From Legionella erythra (GTDB lineage Bacteria > Pseudomonadota > Gammaproteobacteria > Legionellales > Legionellaceae), in assembly GCF_001467615.1 (NCBI RefSeq), contig NZ_LNYA01000033.1:23958-87957 (forward strand): a stretch of 64,000 bases of DNA, read 5' to 3'. Positions within the stretch are counted from its first letter, which is position 1, and each line of letters opens with the position of its first letter. Positions 19,914 to 28,091 of the stretch are shown here, piece after piece. Below the pieces are notes generated by a model. That model ran no database searches. It had not been told where the DNA came from and worked only from the letters and a program-made list of their open reading frames with translations. Made by a program: the position numbers and the translations under genes.

Positions 19914-22412
19914 TCAGGTTTTTTTTGTTTTAAAAGCAGTTGCATAGTTGGCGATAATATCATTAGCCTCTAACTTGTATTGTGCCAGATGTTGTTTGAC
20001 AGCTTGACTGTCTTCAAACTTATTTTCAGTGGCTATAGATCGTATAAATTTACGGGCGTTATTAACTAGCTTTTCTAATAAGCTCTTATTTATTATTTTT
20101 ATATTGTTACTTGGAGGACACGCATACTCAAAACAAGTAGATAAATGAATCATAATAGGTACACATTTAGCACCATTGCCATAATTATTATTAAACCAAA
20201 TTTCAGAACCATTCAGCTGATTACAATCGTGTTTGCAAATAAAATCGGTGGTTGCACCATTTTTACATTCAATAACTAAAAATTTTAAATCATCCAACAG
20301 CCAGAGATTATCTGGTCCTTTTCCATAATCATTTTCGGGGCGTTGGCCTATAAAGCCAAGAAGGTATGCTAACTCGTTAAAAGCATCCTCAAATATATTT
20401 GCAGTACCTTCACTAAATATAAGTTTTGAAAATACTCCCTCTGTATAGATAATAAGTTTGTTTCCATCTTTAAATTTGTCTTTTAAATAGGTAGAACATC
20501 GTATTGCTTGTGATCCTGTATGGGTTTTTAATGGTTTATAACTGATGCCTTCGATTGGTTTAAGAACTCTCAAATTATCAGAAATAGCGGATAGTTGGGT
20601 TTTTTGCGATTCCACCTTATCGTACTTGTTTATATACTCCGACATGTATTGTTTTAATACGCCTTTTAATAAAAGATCATCGGTTGAGTTATTGATTTCA
20701 TGCAAAATTCTGTTTGCTGCTTCTTGTGGTTTCCCTGAGCGATCTAAATCGTAAGCTTCTCTTAAAGCGATTTTTATTGAGTCAGATGTATTTTTATTGG
20801 AGTAATTTAGGTTAGCCATAATACCTCTACTTAACTCAACCCATTGAGGGTCTCTTTTTAGACAGTAGTTTATTACGGATCTAATTTCCTCAACTCCTTT
20901 ATCTTTTATTTGATCTGCTACCCTTTCTGACAATTCTAGTTGAGCCTTTGTCGCCGGTGAAAATAGTTCTAAAGTTTCGCCCGTATAAAGCTGAGAAGTA
21001 AGATCTTTTCCCATAAGAAAAATGACGCAATAATCATCATTAGATCTAACACCTCTCCCCATCCCCTGTTCTACTTTATGAACGATTTGATTTACTTTGT
21101 TCGAACTACCCGCAAGCTCGCTCTGGCGAATTTTATCAATATTATTTCTAGCGGCTGGTAATCCATCTATAACTAACAATCGACAAGCATTTTCGGGCAA
21201 ATCAATCCCATCATATTTGTTAACTAAAATTGTTAAGCCAATATGAGTTGTTTTAAGTTGTTCAACTCCTTGAAGGATAGTGTCTTTTTTTAAAATGAGA
21301 TCAGCTGCATCCTCCCAAAACTCCAATCGTTTGTTAGATGGGACAATAACTACCACGTTATATTCTTTGGATAATTTCAAACATAATTCTTTAACATCAC
21401 TATCGAACATATTTGTGTTGAGAGCTTGTGGTAATAGGATTAATCGATCACCTACATCTCCCGCTGAATCTGGAGTGATAGGGTTATTAAGATATTGAGA
21501 GCTAACACCAAAATGGGTCGTTAAGACGCTATCGTCTGATAATGTCGCGGTCATAAATATTTTTCTTGATGCATTACTAATAGAAGGAATCACATCAATT
21601 GGAATACAATTACTAGTAATTTCAATGGAATGCTTACTAATAACGCAACTGCATCGCTCTAAATTTTCTTTTATTAATGGCCATTTAAATTTTATGTCTT
21701 CATGATTTTTGTTTTCAATTAAAACCTGCATTACCTTACTTAGATTTTCTTGCCAGTTCCAATATGGGATCAGAATGTAAGCAAAGGGGTCTCCCGCTTC
21801 AATCTCCAAATATTTTGCTTCCGACTGCCTTTTCATTGCTTCTTCAAAAAGACTAAATAATTTTTTATATGCTGGATTAGATGATGATACGTTCAAAGTG
21901 AATTGTTCTTCGACTGTGTTTACGCACGCATGAGCATCATCAATAAGGAGTGTCTTAATGGGTATTTTTGCTCCCTCATCGCCAACACCAAATACTGATT
22001 TCCCGTTAATTAATTTATATATATTAGTTACTAGAATTGCTTTTCCTTTTAAAAAACTCTCATTTTCAGGGTTATCAACGGCATTTAATCCAAGATCTTT
22101 GGCTTCGGATAACACTTGTTCTACTAAAAAATTATCTGGAACTATATAAACTACAGGCCCTTTCTTCTCATTCAAGCAACTTTTTAAAATTAAAAGGCCA
22201 ACCACTGTTTTACCGCCACCAGTATTCATTTTTATAACCAGGTTGCGTTCTTCTTTGCGGTCAAACCATTTGCTCCATACTTGAGATTGCACATCGCGGG
22301 GGTAATGGAATTTGTTTGGTTTTTTATTTGGTAAGGCGCTAAAAATTTCTCTTGGCTTTAAGACTGTATCAACAGTTTGTCCTGTACTCAGTTTGGAAAA
22401 ATCTAATGCCAT
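19914..22412 (-). CDS. DEAD/DEAH-type helicase fused to a PD-(D/E)xK nuclease
   Basis: An 832-residue protein. The N-terminal half is a superfamily 2 helicase like the R subunits of restriction enzymes: Walker A MNTGGGKT (62-69), DDAH (158-161) in place of DEAH, MTAT (287-290), and QGMGRGVR (449-456). Near the C-terminus GPD (699-701), a strand, ECK (715-717) and Q732 form a PD-(D/E)xK nuclease pattern. No methyltransferase is adjacent, so it is not a classic type III system. It follows HigBA after 48 bp in the same direction. A defence role is likely but unproven. Confidence 0.75.
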   Translation of the reverse strand: MALDFSKLSTGQTVDTVLKPREIFSALPNKKPNKFHYPRDVQSQVWSKWFDRKEERNLVIKMNTGGGKTVVGLLILKSCLNEKKGPVVYIVPDNFLVEQVLSEAKDLGLNAVDNPENESFLKGKAILVTNIYKLINGKSVFGVGDEGAKIPIKTLLIDDAHACVNTVEEQFTLNVSSSNPAYKKLFSLFEEAMKRQSEAKYLEIEAGDPFAYILIPYWNWQENLSKVMQVLIENKNHEDIKFKWPLIKENLERCSCVISKHSIEITSNCIPIDVIPSISNASRKIFMTATLSDDSVLTTHFGVSSQYLNNPITPDSAGDVGDRLILLPQALNTNMFDSDVKELCLKLSKEYNVVVIVPSNKRLEFWEDAADLILKKDTILQGVEQLKTTHIGLTILVNKYDGIDLPENACRLLVIDGLPAARNNIDKIRQSELAGSSNKVNQIVHKVEQGMGRGVRSNDDYCVIFLMGKDLTSQLYTGETLELFSPATKAQLELSERVADQIKDKGVEEIRSVINYCLKRDPQWVELSRGIMANLNYSNKNTSDSIKIALREAYDLDRSGKPQEAANRILHEINNSTDDLLLKGVLKQYMSEYINKYDKVESQKTQLSAISDNLRVLKPIEGISYKPLKTHTGSQAIRCSTYLKDKFKDGNKLIIYTEGVFSKLIFSEGTANIFEDAFNELAYLLGFIGQRPENDYGKGPDNLWLLDDLKFLVIECKNGATTDFICKHDCNQLNGSEIWFNNNYGNGAKCVPIMIHLSTCFEYACPPSNNIKIINKSLLEKLVNNARKFIRSIATENKFEDSQAVKQHLAQYKLEANDIIANYATAFKTKKT

Positions 22413-22460
22413 TTTATATCCTTTAAAAAGTACTGTTATTTGATGTTGGCCAAATGTTTA

Positions 22461-22751
22461 TTAGGCTTGTAATTGCAATTTTAAGTGCATGTTGAGCGCA
22501 TCAGCGACCTTTACCAACGTTTCTAATGAGGGAATAAAGGAGCTATTGCCGCTTTCAAGACGAGAAATAACCGATTGCTTGGTTCCAATTTTATTGGCCA
22601 ACTCGGATTGAGTCATATGCCGCTTTTTACGGGCATTCACAATCATGACGGCAATGTTATTAATGATTTGCTCACGCTCATAGTGCTTGGCAAATTCTTC
22701 GTCCTTATTGATTTTGTCGTCAATAAACTCATTTAAGGTAAGTGCTTTCAT
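22461..22751 (-). CDS. higA: HigA-type antitoxin
   Basis: A 96-residue Xre-family regulator. The helix-turn-helix reads KRHMTQSELANKIGTKQSVI, followed by SRLESGNSSFIPSLETLVKVADAL. In this module the toxin gene comes first, as in HigBA systems; the antitoxin start overlaps the toxin end by 23 bp. It should neutralise the toxin and repress the operon, which may include the helicase-nuclease downstream. Confidence 0.88.
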   Translation of the reverse strand: MKALTLNEFIDDKINKDEEFAKHYEREQIINNIAVMIVNARKKRHMTQSELANKIGTKQSVISRLESGNSSFIPSLETLVKVADALNMHLKLQLQA

Positions 22752-23082
22752 GGTCGTATACCTCCATCATTCGTTTTTCAGCCAGTTCAATTTCTTGCTT
22801 TGGCGCTTTTTGTGACTGCTTTTTGTAAGCGTGTAAAAGAACAATGACTTCCTTTTGAATACACACATAAAAAAAACGATAACCACTGCGTGATGTTTTA
22901 ATCTTAATTTCCCAAAGCGAGCCTTTTATTTGCCTGAATTGTACCCTTGGGCTATCAAAACCAAGCTCTTCAACATTCTTTAAACAACCGGCAAGTCGCG
23001 CGATTTCATCGGATGGCAAATCATTTAGGAATTCCGCCACAGGGTTTTTGCCTGATTGTTTTTGGTAAAATTTTATTCTCAT
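22729..23082 (-). CDS. higB: HigB-type (Gp49-like) toxin
   Basis: A 117-residue RelE-fold toxin of the phage Gp49/HigB family: FYQKQSGKNPVAEFLNDLP, an LWEIKIKTSRSGYRFFYVC core with the conserved Arg, and LLHAYKKQSQKAPKQEIELA near the end. It is probably a ribosome-dependent mRNase. First gene of a likely three-gene unit with higA and the helicase-nuclease. Confidence 0.88.
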   Translation of the reverse strand: MRIKFYQKQSGKNPVAEFLNDLPSDEIARLAGCLKNVEELGFDSPRVQFRQIKGSLWEIKIKTSRSGYRFFYVCIQKEVIVLLHAYKKQSQKAPKQEIELAEKRMMEVYDHESTYLK

Positions 23083-23120
23083 AGTAATTTATAGCATAAA
23101 TGTGATAATTTGGAAAGTAT

Positions 23121-23939
23121 TTAACTAAAATTAATCATGGAGTTTAGTTTATTGCTTAACGTTTCCGAGTTATTCAAAGATTCTAATTTATCGAGCATTT
23201 CCTTGATTGGTCTATGATTTTTTAGTAAAGGATTAGCCCACAAAAACAAGATATCGTCATCAGCTAACACTTTTTGCACCATATCTGGTTTTTCTTCCAG
23301 TAAAATCTCTACAGCACAAGCCACTAACCATTTAGAGGTTGATAGCTCACCTTTTGCGATTTCCTCAATAGTTTTTGGCGCAATACTTTTATCTTTACTA
23401 AAAAGCATCCTGGCTTTTTGGTGCAGTTTTTCTGATTTGTTATGAATGGATAATAATTCAGAGAATACCGCCTGTATTTTCAAGGAAACATCTGTTTTTA
23501 CATTTTCTGATAATCCTAGTTGATTAAGCAGTGTCAGCGCGTGCTGTTTTTTGTCATCAGGAAGGCTTGCTGTCTTTATTTTAAGTTGCCCAATAGCGGC
23601 ACTAATCATGGCATCATAAACATTTAAGTTGATGTGTTCCTCAAAGCATAGATTACATATTCCATCTACAGCATCGATAAAACTGCCAGGTAATCTGATC
23701 CTAAAATCTTTTTGTTCGGATAGCGCCTTTGTAGAAAAGTAATGCTCAATAGCCGACATATTGTTCATGTAATGCTTTAATTCAATGGTTTCTTCTGGGC
23801 TTAATTTATCCCAGCCATCAAATTCATCGCAGTTATTTGCTTGAAATGAGCCATAAGTTGTTTTTTTATCTGCTGATTGCACATGAACTCTAGGTGGTTT
23901 ATTCATGTTTGCCTTAACGGCAAATGATAATTTTTTCAT
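23121..23939 (-). CDS. unknown protein, 272 residues
   Basis: I do not recognise this protein. It is soluble and mostly helical. There is a basic N-terminal 15 residues, a CxxC in DGICNLCFEEH (around residue 95), and Leu-rich helices toward the C-terminus. No signal peptide or membrane segment is visible. It lies between HigBA and a small plasmid-type gene in the same direction, so it may belong to the same accessory set. Confidence 0.6.
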   Translation of the reverse strand: MKKLSFAVKANMNKPPRVHVQSADKKTTYGSFQANNCDEFDGWDKLSPEETIELKHYMNNMSAIEHYFSTKALSEQKDFRIRLPGSFIDAVDGICNLCFEEHINLNVYDAMISAAIGQLKIKTASLPDDKKQHALTLLNQLGLSENVKTDVSLKIQAVFSELLSIHNKSEKLHQKARMLFSKDKSIAPKTIEEIAKGELSTSKWLVACAVEILLEEKPDMVQKVLADDDILFLWANPLLKNHRPIKEMLDKLESLNNSETLSNKLNSMINFS

Positions 23940-23990
23940 GAAGCGACTCCTGTTGATAGCCTACTCCCATCATTGGGAGTAGGGCGCTAG

Positions 23991-24314
23991 TCAATATTTA
24001 TAATCGGGTATTTTTTCTATTCTATTATCAATGAATTCAACCAGTTGATCGCAATAAACACCTTTCATCGGTTTATAGGGTATTACTGGCCACACCTGCA
24101 TGTCTTGAAAATCTTTATTCAGGTAAAAGGATATAGTGTATAAGTCTTGCGCTTCATCCAACTCGATACAGACAAAACCACCTAAGTAACGCGCATGAAC
24201 TCTTATTGAGAGGGCTTTATCTGATAAAGCATACCATTTAGACACGCCCCACGACCAGACGATCGCTTTATTAGTGTGCAGCAATTGGTGTTGGATAATT
24301 TCTGGAATAGTCAT
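23991..24314 (-). CDS. small unknown protein divergent from the DUF932 gene
   Basis: A 107-residue soluble protein rich in aromatic residues (VWSWGVSKWYALSD, MQVWPVIPYKPMKG). I do not recognise a family. Its leader, immediately before the ATG, is the same 20 bases found before the divergent DUF932 gene, including the AGGAG ribosome-binding site, so the two are likely regulated together. Confidence 0.6.
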   Translation of the reverse strand: MTIPEIIQHQLLHTNKAIVWSWGVSKWYALSDKALSIRVHARYLGGFVCIELDEAQDLYTISFYLNKDFQDMQVWPVIPYKPMKGVYCDQLVEFIDNRIEKIPDYKY

Positions 24315-24320
24315 GTGGCT

Positions 24321-24340
24321 CTCCTATGTTTTTACTATTG
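24321..24340. repeat. 20-bp leader shared by two divergent genes, left copy
   Basis: CTCCTATGTTTTTACTATTG on the plus strand; its reverse complement, which includes AGGAG, is the ribosome-binding leader of the 107-residue gene. The perfect inverted copy is at 24478-24497. Confidence 0.75.
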
Positions 24341-24430
24341 GTCATTAAGACAAGAACAGTATAACAAGAGCATCTTAAGATATCAATATTTATAATAAAT
24401 TAATTTTATAAACAATATTTATAAAATGAG

Positions 24431-24459
24431 TTGACATCAGATCGTTTTTTTGCGATACT
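24431..24459 (+). promoter_or_regulatory. promoter of the DUF932 gene
   Basis: TTGACA at 24431-24436, a 17-bp spacer with a T-run, and GATACT at 24454-24459. The start site would fall just before the shared 20-bp leader. Confidence 0.5.
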
Positions 24460-24477
24460 GTATTTGTTCCTTGAGAA

Positions 24478-24497
24478 CAATAGTAAAAACATAGGAG
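24478..24497. repeat. 20-bp leader shared by two divergent genes, right copy
   Basis: CAATAGTAAAAACATAGGAG directly precedes the DUF932 start region; it is the exact inverted copy of 24321-24340. The repeat ends at the ribosome-binding site and does not continue into either gene. Confidence 0.75.
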
Positions 24498-24503
24498 AAC
24501 AAC

Positions 24504-25307
24504 ATGTTACCAATATTATCAAAAGATAAATTATTCAAATTAGCGCCATCCATATTTACACAAGCCAGGTCTTATAAAACGAGTACCAAGTACTCACCCA
24601 TTTCAACCGAGCAAATCATTGACAAATTAATGTCGGAAGGGTTTTTCCCTACTTGGGCAGCTCAGACCAAAAGCCAGAACCAAGAAGCGAAAGTATTTGC
24701 AAAACACATGCTCCGTTTTCAACGCCATGATGTCCTGCAAAATAATCAGGGGCTTTATCCCGAATTGGTTCTTATTAACTCTCATGATGGTTTGTCTTCT
24801 TATCGCTTAATGGCGGGTCTTTTTCGGGTTGTGTGCAGTAATGGAATGATCGCTGGACAAGCGTATAACGAAATTAGAATTAAACATCAGGGGGATGTTC
24901 TTGGGAATGTCATCGAAGGCACCTACAAGGTGATTGAGACAGCAAATAACATGCTTGATGTATCAGATGATATGGCTTCAATTCATTTGAATGACGATGA
25001 AAAAATGATTTTTGCAGAGGCTGCTCATTCACTTAAATTTTCTGATGCTGAGGGAGGTATTATCGTTAATCCTAAGAGTTTATTGCAACCAAGGCGTTAT
25101 GTGGATCAAAAAGATAATGATCTGTTTACCGTGTTTAATGTTCTTCAAGAAAATTTAATTAAAGGCGGTATCCGTGGTCATCGTTTAAATAAATACGGTT
25201 ATACCACTCGAACCAAAACCAGAGAAGTAAAAGCTATTGATCAAAATGTGAAATTAAATCGTGCGTTATGGACTCTTACTGAAAAAATGATGGAAATAAA
25301 AAGATAA
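24504..25307 (+). CDS. DUF932 phage/plasmid-like protein
   Basis: A 267-residue protein of the DUF932 family found on plasmids, phages and ICEs. Typical stretches are FFPTWAAQTKSQN, AKHMLRFQRHD, PELVLINSHDGLSSYRLMAG and LFRVVCSNGMIAGQ. The biochemical function of the family is not established to my knowledge. It has a good promoter and the shared 20-bp leader. Confidence 0.85.
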   Translation: MLPILSKDKLFKLAPSIFTQARSYKTSTKYSPISTEQIIDKLMSEGFFPTWAAQTKSQNQEAKVFAKHMLRFQRHDVLQNNQGLYPELVLINSHDGLSSYRLMAGLFRVVCSNGMIAGQAYNEIRIKHQGDVLGNVIEGTYKVIETANNMLDVSDDMASIHLNDDEKMIFAEAAHSLKFSDAEGGIIVNPKSLLQPRRYVDQKDNDLFTVFNVLQENLIKGGIRGHRLNKYGYTTRTKTREVKAIDQNVKLNRALWTLTEKMMEIKR

Positions 25308-25390
25308 TCAGACATGGATGAGCAAAGGGATATTCCTTTGTTCATCATTCCACGGATGACAAGCAAATCAATCAATTTTAAAGGACAATT

Positions 25391-25654
25391 ATGAAATTAA
25401 GATTATATCATGGACGCAATACCCCAGAACAAGAAATGGATGATTGGGGATTTGAAGGCGCAACCCTTAATGATGTTGATGGAATTATATGGACTTATGG
25501 AGTACCAAGGATCTTTTTTGTTACTGAGAGTGCATTGAAGGAGGCCATGGATTTAACGGGGTGGGATGAATTAGGGGATGGTTTAGAAATGTGCGTTTAT
25601 GAGGATTTAATTAAAACCAAAGAGGGATACTTTGGAGATTGGGAATTACTTTGA
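25391..25654 (+). CDS. small acidic protein of unknown function
   Basis: An 87-residue acidic protein (YHGRNTPEQEMDDWGFEG, then VPRIFFVTESALKEA). RBS AAAGGAC lies before the ATG. I believe similar small proteins occur beside DUF932 genes on plasmids and ICEs, but I cannot name a family. It may bind a basic partner. Confidence 0.6.
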   Translation: MKLRLYHGRNTPEQEMDDWGFEGATLNDVDGIIWTYGVPRIFFVTESALKEAMDLTGWDELGDGLEMCVYEDLIKTKEGYFGDWELL

Positions 25655-25674
25655 ATTGCAAGAGGTGTTTTTTG

Positions 25675-25956
25675 CTAGTCTTTATGCCTCATCTTGTTAG
25701 TTTTATAGCTTGAATATGCTTTGATAATTAATAGAATGTTGATTGATAAGATCACCAAATAATAAAAAATTTGGTGATCTAAAATTAGAACATCCAATTT
25801 GTTAATGATTACAGTGAAAAAGCTCTTCATGTAAGAAAAAATAGCTTTACTATTTATCAGGAAAATAATGAATAAAAGTAACGCCACCTTCCGTTTAATT
25901 AAAGAAAAACATAAGACTATAGAATGTGCTTTTATTTGAAGAGATCGAATATTCAT
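25675..25956 (-). CDS. small membrane protein
   Basis: A 93-residue very hydrophobic protein with segments at about 12-40 and 60-80 and a basic C-terminus (YKTNKMRHKD). The start is 3 bp beyond the stop of the preceding gene, suggesting translational coupling. A Met at residue 43 is an alternative start. Function unknown. Confidence 0.45.
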   Translation of the reverse strand: MNIRSLQIKAHSIVLCFSLIKRKVALLLFIIFLINSKAIFSYMKSFFTVIINKLDVLILDHQIFYYLVILSINILLIIKAYSSYKTNKMRHKD

Positions 25957-25958
25957 TT

Positions 25959-26594
25959 TTAGGATAATACCCTACCTGACACAAGCGCGACTGCTTCTAA
26001 AGGTATGGTTTTCGACTCATCAGCACACTTTATCTCGCTAATTTTTGCGACTATTTTCCCTGATTTATAATCAGTTTTTAAAATGGAATCAGAGATTGCG
26101 GTGCACGAAATGGAGTTGATATTTATTTTAAACTGTAATTGATTAGGACTATCAGAATCATGAAAGGGAGCGATGACAAATGCACTAAAAATTTTGCCCA
26201 TAGGTATGGATTTTGATTCCTTAATCTCCGGTGTTGAAAATTTAAATTTTTTGATGACTACAACTTCCCCCATCTTGCTTGATGGCACATAAATTTTTTT
26301 TGATTCTGAGGTGATTTCTTTTTTATGTTCAGACAGTAATTTGAGAGACTCATTCTTATTAATAAAAGCGACAGGGATGAACCAATCCATAATAGCAATT
26401 ACTGCCTTATCCAAAAAAGTTGGCTCAACACCTCGAGTTTTCGCGGCAAGTTCGGATAACTCTTTTATAGTAATATAGGTTTGTTTTTCTTTCTGCTCTA
26501 GTTTTGATTGCACTGAATAAGTGTGAAAAATAAATATGCTAATAATAGCTATTGGTACTATGTATTTATACATATTTTTAATACTGTTTTTCAC
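25959..26594 (-). CDS. inner-membrane-anchored protein, possibly TraB/VirB10-like
   Basis: I start it at GTG 26594, which has AAGGAT upstream; the frame is open to an ATG at 26660, but that overlaps the previous gene. The product (211 residues) has one N-terminal membrane helix, a linker and a beta-rich C-terminal domain. The pattern IPMGKIFSAFVIAP ... KSGKIVAKISEIKCAD ... IPLEAVALVSG recalls the barrel domain of TraB (compare GTFVEGVLLTG ... ETLSCAG at 50119-51585). The similarity is by eye only; it may be a diverged transfer-channel accessory protein. Confidence 0.45.
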   Translation of the reverse strand: MKNSIKNMYKYIVPIAIISIFIFHTYSVQSKLEQKEKQTYITIKELSELAAKTRGVEPTFLDKAVIAIMDWFIPVAFINKNESLKLLSEHKKEITSESKKIYVPSSKMGEVVVIKKFKFSTPEIKESKSIPMGKIFSAFVIAPFHDSDSPNQLQFKININSISCTAISDSILKTDYKSGKIVAKISEIKCADESKTIPLEAVALVSGRVLS

Positions 26595-26617
26595 TCGAAT
26601 ATCCTTTTTAAAATTAA

Positions 26618-26827
26618 TTATGCAAAAGTTAATTTTTTCTCTTTTCTGTGTTGTTTCCACTCTTTGTCTTTAGAGAAAATCATCATGGATGATTCTTCAA
26701 AAAAATGGCTAATGTTATCGATACCAGCCCATAAGCAGTATTCTTTTATCTCTGAGTAAATATCTTTGCTGATTTCGATCTTGAGTTTTTCAGTTTCAGG
26801 TGCTTTTCTTGCGCTGATTAAAGCCAT
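26618..26827 (-). CDS. small ribbon-helix-helix-like protein
   Basis: A 69-residue basic protein. KLKIEISKDIYSEIKEYC followed by GIDNISHFFEESS has the strand-helix-helix outline of CopG-like DNA-binding proteins. It could be a relaxosome or regulatory protein of the element. First gene of a leftward set of three. Confidence 0.5.
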   Translation of the reverse strand: MALISARKAPETEKLKIEISKDIYSEIKEYCLWAGIDNISHFFEESSMMIFSKDKEWKQHRKEKKLTFA

Positions 26828-26862
26828 AATAAATCCTCAATTTAATATCAAAATTAGTATTG

Positions 26863-27165
26863 TTAATAGCGATTGTTAAATGGATCATAACTGCTGCTAT
26901 TATACGTTGAATAACGATGATAATCATTATTCCAATAATTGTCTCTATCGGATGCACTGGAACCAAAAGAATTTCCCATGCTGTCTAAAGCTCCAATCAT
27001 TGGTAATCCTGTAGCAGGATTAATTTCTGTATTATTTGATTTGGAGCAAGAACGAAAAGAATTCTGTTTAGCATACTTTGCTTTTTCATTTTCAGTCCAT
27101 TCGCTATATGGTCGAAAATGAATGATTTTAGCAATTTTTTTCAGAATTGTTTTTAATATGCCCAT
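26863..27165 (-). CDS. small plasmid/ICE protein with an NPATGLPM motif
   Basis: About 100 residues from ATG 27165; the frame is open to 27222. A basic amphipathic N-terminus (GILKTILKKIAKIIHF) is followed by a low-complexity tail with NPATGLPMIGALDSMGNSFG and many Ser, Tyr and Asn. The NPATGLPM-type motif is one I associate with short uncharacterised plasmid proteins. No function can be assigned. Confidence 0.5.
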   Translation of the reverse strand: MGILKTILKKIAKIIHFRPYSEWTENEKAKYAKQNSFRSCSKSNNTEINPATGLPMIGALDSMGNSFGSSASDRDNYWNNDYHRYSTYNSSSYDPFNNRY

Positions 27166-27222
27166 GATATAAATATCCCTGTTCAGTGACACGATTATAG
27201 ATAAGAGAATCCAACGAATCAC

Positions 27223-27625
27223 AAGTACGCAATTATTATTGCGCTTTCCAAAATATTAATTTAAATAAACTATACTAAAATGGCCAGTGAAACACACAAA
27301 AAAAGCAAAACCAAATAAAAAAGAACACACCCCTCGCAATGGTCATTGCCTAAAACATTTTCTTTATTATTCATATAGTTAACCATGATTTGGCATTTTT
27401 AATTTGATTAGCACCTCAATTGCTCATGGGTGTTGATACACTCTTATATATTAATCAATAAGTTAAAATAAATCAACACCCAATCCACACCTATTTCTTG
27501 ATATAAATAAGTCTTTAAATAGCCAATAGACACCTATTCCACACCCACTATTAAATGATACAATTCTATAAAACCATTGAAAACCGATGTGCGGAATGTT
27601 CATTATCAGTTAAATAGAGGAATTT
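27223..27625. other. candidate origin of transfer (oriT)
   Basis: This 403-bp non-coding AT-rich stretch lies directly before a ribbon-helix-helix relaxosome-type gene and near the relaxase. GGGTGTTGAT (27428-27437) and ATCAACACCC (27472-27481) are perfect 10-bp inverted copies. ACACCTATT recurs at 27487-27495 and 27530-27538, within a run of ACACC(C/T)A motifs spaced about 43 bp. Such iterons beside a nic site are typical of oriT. The nick position cannot be read from sequence alone. Confidence 0.5.
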
Positions 27626-27994
27626 ATGCCAAAGGCTTATTGTTATCTAAATCAAAAAACAATCGACCAGCTCGAATCAATAAAAAAAGATGAAGGACAT
27701 GATTCATCATCTCAAACCATGAAAGAAATAATTGAATTAGGGATTAAGGTTTATCTCCATAACAAAGAGAATCTAGCGGTGAGTGAGGATGAAAAAAGAC
27801 GCTTGGAAAAAGAAGAGGAATTGAATCGGCAACACACAACTCATCTGTTAAGATTGCTTGCAGTCAGTGCGGATATTTTTCGTTGCGTTTACGATAAAAA
27901 CAAACTTCCAGAAGGATCAATCAATGCAGATGATCATATCGCGTCACTTAAGAAGAAAGTAGATAATTTTGTTGATGGCTATATTAATAACTAA
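27626..27994 (+). CDS. relaxosome-type DNA-binding protein
   Basis: A 122-residue protein. The N-terminus PKAYCYLNQKTIDQLESIKK with SSSQTMKEIIELGIKVYLHN fits a ribbon-helix-helix domain. The rest is a charged coiled-coil-like helix (EDEKRRLEKEEELNRQHTTH) that would allow tetramer formation, as in TraM-like accessory proteins. It faces the repeat-rich non-coding region, its likely binding site. Confidence 0.65.
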   Translation: MPKAYCYLNQKTIDQLESIKKDEGHDSSSQTMKEIIELGIKVYLHNKENLAVSEDEKRRLEKEEELNRQHTTHLLRLLAVSADIFRCVYDKNKLPEGSINADDHIASLKKKVDNFVDGYINN

Positions 27995-28044
27995 GTTATT
28001 ATAATGATTCTGCGAGTTAATATAATAGCAACTGAACTGTTTAA

Positions 28045-28070
28045 TAAGGGTTTCCATAGTGAAACCCTTA
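28045..28070. terminator. strong hairpin between convergent genes
   Basis: TAAGGGTTTC (28045-28054), loop CATAGT, GAAACCCTTA (28061-28070). A second outer pairing, AACTGAACTG with CAGTTTAGTT (about 28088-28097), runs into a T-tract. It lies between the convergent ends at 27994 and 28092 and probably ends transcription in both directions. Confidence 0.6.
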
Positions 28071-28091
28071 AGTGTTGTGTCACACATCAGT

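Noticed and set aside
27379..27387. TTAACCATG in the oriT region, equal to the half-site of the 57279-57311 operator
   Set aside because: A single 9-base match in AT-rich DNA is expected by chance and lacks the inverted partner.
27223..27625. CRISPR array
   Set aside because: The repeats are short (9-10 bp) and few, with no unique spacers of constant length and no cas genes nearby.
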